Of a DNA stretch of 64,000 nucleotides, positions 56,151 to 64,000 are shown in pieces. The position numbers were made by a program, and so were the translations under genes. The stretch spans positions 13,578,001 through 13,642,000 of the forward strand of contig OY720098.1 of the NCBI GenBank assembly GCA_963082875.1, read 5' to 3'. Source of the DNA: Corella eumyota (Eukaryota > Chordata > Ascidiacea > Phlebobranchia > Corellidae). The notes under the pieces are model-generated. The model was not told where the DNA came from. It saw only the letters and a list, made by a program, of their open reading frames with translations, and did not search any database. Position 1 is the first letter of the stretch; every line of letters begins with the position of its first letter.

Positions 56151-58113
56151 AGCGCCTGGGACATCATAAAGTAACTTGACTTTGATAAAGTCGTTGGGTC
56201 TTCGAAAAAAAAAATTTAGAAAAAAATTTTTGTTATGACGTGTTTTTATAAAGTTAGGAGCGGTTGAAATCGTACTACACTAAAATCCTAACAAATCCAT
56301 TGTGACGTCAGAGGTGGCCTTTGGCCTAAAAATATCAAATATTTTGCTGTCTGCACTGTGTTTATTTTAACTTTAAATCTATTTTTAATCAAATATTTTA
56401 TGTGTTTTTCAACAAAATGTTTAATTTATAACTCGGCTAACCTTTGGCTACAAAAATAATATCCTATATGATATAAAAAGCATTACAAATCTTATTAGTA
56501 GTGCGTGCGCACATTTTTATTTAAAACGGAGCGTAATATGTACAATTGCGCAGTTTACAAATACCAAAAGTTGGCAAATAATTGATTTTAAAGTTTTTTA
56601 TTTTGTATTTACTGATTTTACGCAAAATTGTGAGTTTTAGTTTCATATAGAAATAGTTTGTTCAACGTGAGGTAAAAAACAAAAAAATATGAGCTACTCA
56701 AAAATATTAAAATTGTCACAACAAATTCTTTGTGACGTAAACAATAATTACAAAGAAATACGCAGAGGAAAAAATATTAAGAGGCAAAGCAAAAAAGTAC
56801 CTTATTTAGTCTAAATTTAAAAAGTTCCGTTTAAATATTTTGTATTTAATAAAAACTAACAGTGAGAACATATCTGGTTGGGGGCCGTAAGAATGCTGAT
56901 GCATTAGGCAAAATGTTTAGTTTCCACGAATCAAAAAATTGTGCGTCAAAAGATCCAGTTTGTGCAAACGACCCGATCCAATTTTAAAAGAGTGGCAAAC
57001 ATCATCGCGTTGTAAAATTCCTTTTTTTCTAAATATTTTTTGTAATATTTTAAACATCTTAGTGTTCTATTATTTTTTTTAATAACTCTAAGATTTCTTT
57101 TTAAATAGCCCCAACCCCCTTCGCATAAGTTGTCAATAGACCATATGCCTATACTTCTAATAATTAGTAAAAAAAGGATAAAGCATTCTTTTAAATAAAT
57201 CTAATTTAAAAACTAACTCGTGATAAGATCCTTCAATTGCATGACACCATAATTTTGTTCTAAACCAAATAGGCTGTTTCTAAAACCCATTGATTAAGGC
57301 AAAAACCTTTAAAGCCTAGGTGAGCAGTTTTGCAAGCAAGCACTTCTGTTTTACTGTTCAGATTTCTAATTTACCTACAGCATACTGATTGGAAAACTGA
57401 ACTTATAGAAACCCAGTTGTTACATGGCACTTGTTTTACATAAAAACTCATAGTTAAATAAATAAAAAACAAAAAAGACGGCTTAGCTTCGCTGTTTAGC
57501 AGTAAGGCTAAGTGATACTAAATATTTTTTAAATGTTTCTTAAAAAGCAGGAGCTACTTATAATTTGTATTTATTTTAACTGATTTAAGTATTTTAAACA
57601 AGTTCACAGATATTATAAACATCTTACTAGTTCGTATTTTACACCCTGCCTTCGCGCAAACTTGATTTAAAATCCTCAAACACGTGTGTGCTAACAATTT
57701 CAGATTTGTTTACCCTTCCCAACTTGGCCTCAAAATACTCGGGATATAACATGTATTCGATAAAAGTTCCATTTTCCAAAATAGATTCATTAAAAGAAAC
57801 TGAATCATATTTGCTTTCTTCTTGGCAAAACATATTAACGCCGACAAAATAAAAATATTTCTGCACACTCGCTTAAATCAAAAAATGTTTTTCTTCCTAA
57901 AATGGCCATGTTAGGCCACTTCTGACGTCACAAGTAAATTCACAACGGTTCGTGGGATTTTAACAATATTTATTTTTGAATTACTGTAACTTTTCAAAAC
58001 CGAAATAAAATTAAGATATTTTTTGTAAATAAATTACAAAAAAATATAAACCTTTGTCGTAAATGCAAAAATATACTTTTACTAACGTTTGCAAAATGCA
58101 TGTCCCAGAGGCT
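56151..58113. mobile_element. TTAA-flanked inverted-repeat element inserted in satellite
   Basis: The 1963-bp element is bounded by TTAA on both sides (56147-56150 and 58114-58117). Its ends are AGCGCCTGGGACAT and the inverse ATGTCCCAGAGGCT (two mismatches). Subterminal blocks are also inverted: GTGACGTCAGAGGTGGCC near 56303 and GGCCACTTCTGACGTCAC near 57915. The same satellite segment without the insert, holding a single TTAA, is at 53629-53632, so the boundaries are exact. TTAA duplication points to the piggyBac-type mechanism, although the termini lack the usual CCC start. It contains one possible coding exon (57639-57833). Confidence 0.8.
57639..57833 (-). CDS. Unrecognised ORF inside the TTAA element
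   Basis: From ATG 57833 the frame gives 64 residues of ordinary acidic composition (MFCQEESKYDSVSF, then FIEYMLYPEYFEAKLGRVNK). The open frame extends 5' to a GTGTGCAG acceptor-like site near 57862. Codon texture is unlike the flanking satellite. It could be an exon of a captured or transposon gene. I recognise no domain. Confidence 0.3.
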   Translation of the reverse strand: MFCQEESKYDSVSFNESILENGTFIEYMLYPEYFEAKLGRVNKSEIVSTHVFEDFKSSLREGRV

Positions 58114-61100
58114 TTAATGTTTATGCATATCTTTTTTTATTTATAAAAACTTATGTTAAAAATAATCAAATAATTTTGAACCATATTTTATTTATCAAAT
58201 AAATCTAGTTTTTATTATGGTTCGAAATCTTAGATTTCGAAACATATTGTTATTGTCATTATACTTATTATTTTTATTATTATTCTTATTATTATTATTG
58301 TTTTTATTCTTTCTAGTCCGAATTTTGAAAGAAGATAACCTTTGTTCCTTAGAATTTAAAGATTTGAAGTTTTAGTTTTTTGTTTATTATTAGATTGTGT
58401 TTTCATTCTCCTATTTACAACATTTAATTATTACTAATTACTAATTAATAGGTGTTTATATATTAAAATTTAAAGGCCGTTATTAATTTTTTAAACTTTT
58501 GTCAATTGTATATCATGATATGAGTAACTTAAATATGAATTAAAATTTTAATTTTTATCCCTAATTACTAATTAATAGGTGTTTGTTTATTAAAATTTAA
58601 AGATTGTTATTAGTTTTTCAAATCTTGGTCGATTGTATATCATGATATTGGTAACTTAAAAATGAATTAAAATTTTAATTTTTAATGCTAATTACCAAGC
58701 TATAGGTGTTTGTTTATTAAAATTTAAAAATTGTTATTTATTTTTTAAATTTTGATTAATTGTATGTCATGATATTGGTAACTCAAAAATGAATTAAAAT
58801 TTTAATTTTTATTACTAATTACCAAGTAATAGGTGTTTGTTTATTTAAATTTAAAAATTATTATTATTTTTTTAAATCTTGGTCAACCGTATGTTATGAT
58901 ATGATTTACATAAAAACGAGTTAAAAAGTTAACTTTTGTATGTTTATCATATTTAAATGCTTGTTTATTCCATAAAAACTAAAGATTGTTCTTTAAGCGC
59001 AGAACAAAGAAAAAAATTTAATTTCTTAGTGTAATAATTAAAAAAGGTATACGTAATATTTGGTTAATTAGTTTAGTTAATACTTTTAATTAGGTAATGT
59101 TTGAAGATATCTTCTGTTCCTTACAATTTAAAAATCTGAAATTTTAGTATGTTGTTTATTATCAGATTATGTTTTCATTCTCCTATTTACAACATTTAAT
59201 TATTATTAATTACTAATTAATAGGTGTTTGTTTATTAAAATTTAAAGGTTGTTATTAACTTTTTAAAACTTGGTCAATTGTATATTATAATATAAGTAAC
59301 TCAAAAATAATTTAAAATTTTAATTTTTATCACTAATTACTAATTAATAAGCGTCTGTTTATTAAAATTTAAAGGTTGTTGTTAATTTTTTAAATTTTTG
59401 TCAATTGTATATCATGACAATCTTTAAATTTGAATAAACAAACACCTATTAATTAGTAATTAGTCACAAAAATTATAATTTTAATTCATTTTTGAATTAC
59501 TACACCTATTAATTAGTAATTAGTAATTCAAAAATGAATTAGTAATTCAAAAATAATTAGTAATTCAAAAATAATTCAAAAATGAATTAAAATTATAATT
59601 TTTGTGACTAATTACTAATTAATAGGTGTTTGTCTATTCAAATTTAAAGATTGTTATTAGGTTTTTAAATTTTGGTCAATTATATCTTGTAATATTTATA
59701 ATTCGAAAATGAATTAAAAAATTTTTTTTATTTGTTTGTTATATTTAAATGCTGGTTTGTTCATAAAAAATTAAAGTTCGATATTAAGCATTAAAAATTT
59801 GGTATGATGTATTTTATAATATAGGTAGTTAAAAAACATATTAAAAAAATAATTTTTGTTTTTTTATTATATTTAAATGCTTGTTTATTTAATAAAAATC
59901 AAAAATCAATTTTAGGAATTTAAAATTTACTATAATTATTTATATCCTAATATTACCAACTTAAAACTGGGTTAAATATTAGTTATTGTTTGTTTAACCT
60001 ATATAAATGCTTGGTTGTTTATTAAAAATCAAAGGTATGTAATATTCTTAGTTATTGTTTTTGCATATCTTTTTTATTTATAAAAACTTATGTTAAAAAT
60101 AATCAAATAATTTCGAACCATATTTTATTTATCAAATAAATCTAGTTATTATTGTTTTTATTGTTTCTAGTCCCAATTTTGAAAGAAGATATCTTTTGTT
60201 CCTTACAATTTAAAAATCTGAAATTTTAGTATGTTGTTAATTATTAGATTATGTTTTCATTCTCCTATTTACAACATTTAATTATCACTAATTACTAATT
60301 AATAGGTGTTTGTTTATTAAAATTTAATGGTGGTTATTAATTTTTTAAATCTTGGTCAATTGTATATAATAATATTACTAACTCAAAAATAAATTAATAT
60401 TTTAATTTTTATTACTAATTACCAACTAATAGGTGTTTGTTTATTAAAATTTAAAGATTGTTGTTAATTTTTTAAATCTTAGTCAATTGTATATCATGAT
60501 ATTAGTAACTCGAAAATAAAATAGAATTTTAATTTTTATCACTTATTACTAATTAATAAGTGTTTGTTTATTAAAACTCAAAGGTTGTTGTTAATTTTTT
60601 AATATTTTGTCAAATGTATATCATGATATTAGTAACTCAAAAATGAATTAAAATTCTAATTTTTGTCACTAATTACTAATTAATAGGTGTTTGTTTATTT
60701 AAATTTAAAGATTGTTATTAGGTTTTTAAAGTTTGGTCGGTTATATCTTATAATATTTATATTTCGAAAATGAATTAAAAAATAATTCTTGTTTGTTTGT
60801 TATATTTAAATGATGGTTTGTTCATTAAAAATTAAAGTTCAATATTAAGCATTAAAAATTTGATATGATGTATTTATTTTATAATATAAGTAGTTAAAAA
60901 ACATATAAGAAAAATAATTTACGTTTATTTATCATATTTAAATGCTTGTTTATTCCATAAAAACTAAAGATTGTTATTTAAGCGCAGAACAAAGAAAAAA
61001 ATTTAATTTTTTAGTGTAATAATTAAAAAAGGTATACGTAATATTTGATTAATTAGTTTAGTTAATCTTTTTAAATAAGTAATGTTTGTCTATAAATTTA

Positions 61101-64000
61101 TTTACAATAAATATTAATTTTAAAAATAATCAAATAATTTCGAACCATATTTTATTTATTAAATAAATCTAGTTGTTTTTATTCTTATTTGACCGAATTT
61201 TGAGGGACGATAACTTCTGTTCTTTAAAATTAAAAATTCTAAATTTTCAGTATGTTTGTTATTATCCCAACGAATTGCAAACCTCCTATTAACGACATTT
61301 AATTATCACTAATTACTATCTAATATATTTTATTATTAAAATTTAAAGATTAAATTTTCTGAAATTTTAATATGTTGTTGGTATTATTATTTTGTATGTT
61401 GCTATTTAAAATGAAAATTTAACTCTAGCTAAATATCGTTTAATGATTATTTTTGTTTTTTTTATAAAATAATGAATCAGTGTGAGTTTAACGCTTGAAT
61501 AATTTAATAGCGTTCTGGTCGCCGTCAAAAATCGTCCTTTTCGCTGTCCATTAAAGTAAAAAATATTGGTTAAAAATTTAGGTAAATTGTTAAAATAAAA
61601 GTAAAAAATGTGTAAAATTTTTTTTTAATTGTTTTGTTATTATTATATTTTAATACTCGTTTGATTACTAAAAAATTAAGATCGGTATTTTGCTTTTAAA
61701 TTTAGTTTACTTTTATATTACAATATCAATGAATGCGTGTTCGTTTGTTAAAATTAGGTTTAAATATAAAAAAGTTCATTTTTAAATTTGTAATTTAATT
61801 AATAAACCTACTAAATAAATTATATTTACAAAAAAGAATCAAACGATTTCGAACCATATTTTATTTATCAAATAAATTTAGTTATTTTTATTTTTATTAC
61901 TTATTTGAACTTTGGTTCAAAATAACTTTTGATCTTGTATATATAAAGTTCTGAAATTTTAGTATGTTGTTTATATTAATATTGTGTTCCAATCCTCCTA
62001 TTTTCAAAATTTAATTATTACTGATTACTAATTGCTTGTTTATTTAATAAAATTTCAAAATCGTTATTAATTCTTCAAATCTTGGTCAATTGTATATCAT
62101 AAAATTAGTAACTCAAAATTTAATTAAATTTTTAATTTTTACCACTAATTACTAATTAATAGGTGTTTGTTTATTAAAATTTAAAGATTGTTATTTATTT
62201 TTTAAATCTTGGTTAATTGTATGTTATGATATGAGTTACATAAAAACGAGTTAAAAATTAATTTTTGTATGTTTATCATATTTAAATGCTTGTTTATTCA
62301 ATAAAAATTAAGGTATTCTTATTTAAGCGCAGAACAAAAAAAAAATTTTAATTTTTTATTCTAATAATTAAAAAAAGGTATACGTAATATTTGGTTAATT
62401 AGTCTAGTTAATACTTTTAATTAGGTAATGTTTGAAGATATCTTCTGTTCCTTACAATTTAAAAATCTGAAATTTTAGTATGTTGTTTATTATCAGATTA
62501 TGTTTTTATTCTCCTATTTACAACATTTAATTATTATTAATTACTAATTAATAGGTGTTTGTTTATTAAAATTTAAAGGTTGTTATTAACTTTTTAAAAC
62601 TTGGTCAATTGTATATTATAATATAAGTAACTCAAAAATAAATTAAAATTTTAATTTTTATCACTAATTACTAATTAATAAGTGTTTGTTTATTAAAATT
62701 TAAAGGTTGTTGTTAATTTTTTAAATTTTTGTCAATTGTATATCATGATATTAGTAATTCAAAAATTCATTAAAATTATAATTTTTGTGACTAATTACTA
62801 ATTAATAGGTGTTTGTTTATTCAAATTTAAAGATTGTTATTAGGTTTTAAATTTTGGTCAATTATATCTTGTAATATTTATAATTTGAAAATGAATTAAA
62901 AATTTTTTTTTATTTGTTTGTTATATTTAAATGCTGGTTTGTTCATAAAAAATTAAAGTTCGATATTAAGCATTAAAAATTTGGTATGATGTATTTTATA
63001 ATATAGGTAGTTAAAAAACATATTAAAAAAATAATTTTTGTTTTTTTATTATATTTAAATGCTTGTTTATTTAATAAAAATCAAAAATCAATTTTAGGAA
63101 TTTAAAATTTACTATAATTATTTATATCCTAATATTACCAACTTAAAACTGGGTTAAATATTAGTTATTGTTTGTTTAACCTATATAAATGCTTGGTTGT
63201 TTATTAAAAATCAAAGGTATGTAATATTCTTAGTTATTGTTTTTGCATATCTTTTTTATTTATAAAAACTTATGTTAAAAATAATCAAATAATTTCGAAC
63301 CATATTTTATTTATCAAATAAATCTAGTTATTATTGTTTTTATTGTTTCTAGTCCCAATTTTGAAAGAAGATATCTTTTGTTCCTTACAATTTAAAAATC
63401 TGAAATTTTAGTATGTTGTTTATTATCAGATTATGTTTTCATTCTCCTATTTACAACATTTAATTATCACTAATTACTAATTAATAGGTGTTTGTTTATT
63501 AAAATTTAATGGTGGTTATTAATTTTTTAAATCTTGGTCAATTGTATATAATGATATTACTAACTCAAAAATGAATTAATATTTTAATTTTTATTACTAA
63601 TTACCAACTAATAGGTGTTTGTTTATTAAAATTTAAAGATTGTTGTTAATTTTTTAAATCTTAGTCAATTGTATATCATGATATTAGTAACTCGAAAATA
63701 AAATAGAATTTTAATTTTTATCACTTATTACTAATTAATAAGTGTTTGTTTATTAAAACTCAAAGGTTGTTGTTAATTTTTTAATATTTTGTCAAATGTA
63801 TATCATGATATTAGTAACTCAAAAATGAATTAAAATTCTAATTTTTGTCACTAATTACTAATTAATAGGTGTTTGTTTATTTAAATTTAAAGATTGTTAT
63901 TAGGTTTTTAAAGTTTGGTCGGTTATATCTTATAATATTTATATTTCGAAAATGAATTAAAAAATAATTCTTGTTTGTTTGTTATATTTAAATGATGGTT
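58114..64000 (+). repeat. AT-rich satellite array continuing to the window end
   Basis: The same ~127-bp units as upstream. Sequence from 58117 onward copies 53632 onward (offset 4485, which equals 2518 plus the insert). Segments 59330-60830 and 62680-64000 match at an offset of 3183, and 62158-62660 matches 54862-55330. The array runs off the window. Confidence 0.88.
59419..59652. repeat. Palindrome within the satellite
   Basis: Arms of about 75 bp (ACAATCTTTAAATTTGAATA ... and the inverse ... ATTCAAATTTAAAGATTGT) face each other around an 85-bp centre of short TAATTCAAAAATGAATTAG-type repeats. The sister copy near 62745-62830 has only the right arm, so the left arm was added as an inverted duplication. 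Confidence 0.75.

Overview
The window is metazoan nuclear DNA, very AT-rich, with GT-AG introns and TTTAG-like acceptors. Several genes carry an intron-like acceptor AG a few bases before the start codon, and closely packed same-strand genes suggest spliced-leader operons. Protein resemblance and tRNA-type SINEs make a tunicate plausible. Another trans-splicing, AT-rich animal such as a hydrozoan is not excluded, and no mitochondrial or rRNA marker is present to settle it.

Host genes: 2.8-6.5 kb (+) holds MRPS36/KGD4, ALKBH1 and MTMR14 head to tail, all intronless. TBCD follows at 7.9-11.4 kb (-), also one exon. TMEM177 lies at 20.6-21.6 kb (+). It is followed after 262 bp by GOLGA2/GM130 at 21.8-31.8 kb (+), which I resolve into 22 phase-consistent exons encoding about 950 residues. 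A spinster-like MFS transporter at 32.6-35.8 kb (-, 9 exons, 482 aa) converges on GOLGA2. A chain of four small exons at 37.6-40.2 kb (+) may be the 3' part of an unrecognised gene. The set has housekeeping roles: the 2-oxoglutarate dehydrogenase adaptor, nucleic-acid demethylation, phosphoinositide turnover, tubulin folding, mitochondrial complex IV assembly and Golgi tethering.

Mobile and repeat DNA: the 3' end of an L1/Tx1-type LINE (1-1198); two hAT-type MITEs with perfect 8-bp target duplications (1994-2518 and 36851-37402); a foldback-like element with minisatellite arms (11744-12973) inside a 52-bp minisatellite; a 3.4-kb non-coding element with inverted ends and two internal minisatellites (about 13919-17341); tRNA-derived SINEs (29.3, 30.4, 37.8 kb); a decayed Polinton-like fossil (about 41.2-42.3 kb); a Helitron lacking its helicase (46.1-49.6 kb, -); and an IAP-type RING ORF (45.0-45.4 kb, -).

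From about 51.4 kb to the window end, and in a patch at 45.5-46 kb, the DNA is an AT-rich satellite with a basic period of about 127 bp. It is built into higher-order duplications offset by about 2.5 kb and 3.2 kb. A 1963-bp TTAA-flanked element (56151-58113) sits in one copy, and the uninterrupted site survives in the sister copy. Isolated monomers of the same satellite lie in the last GOLGA2 intron. No CRISPR, rRNA or free-standing tRNA gene was seen.
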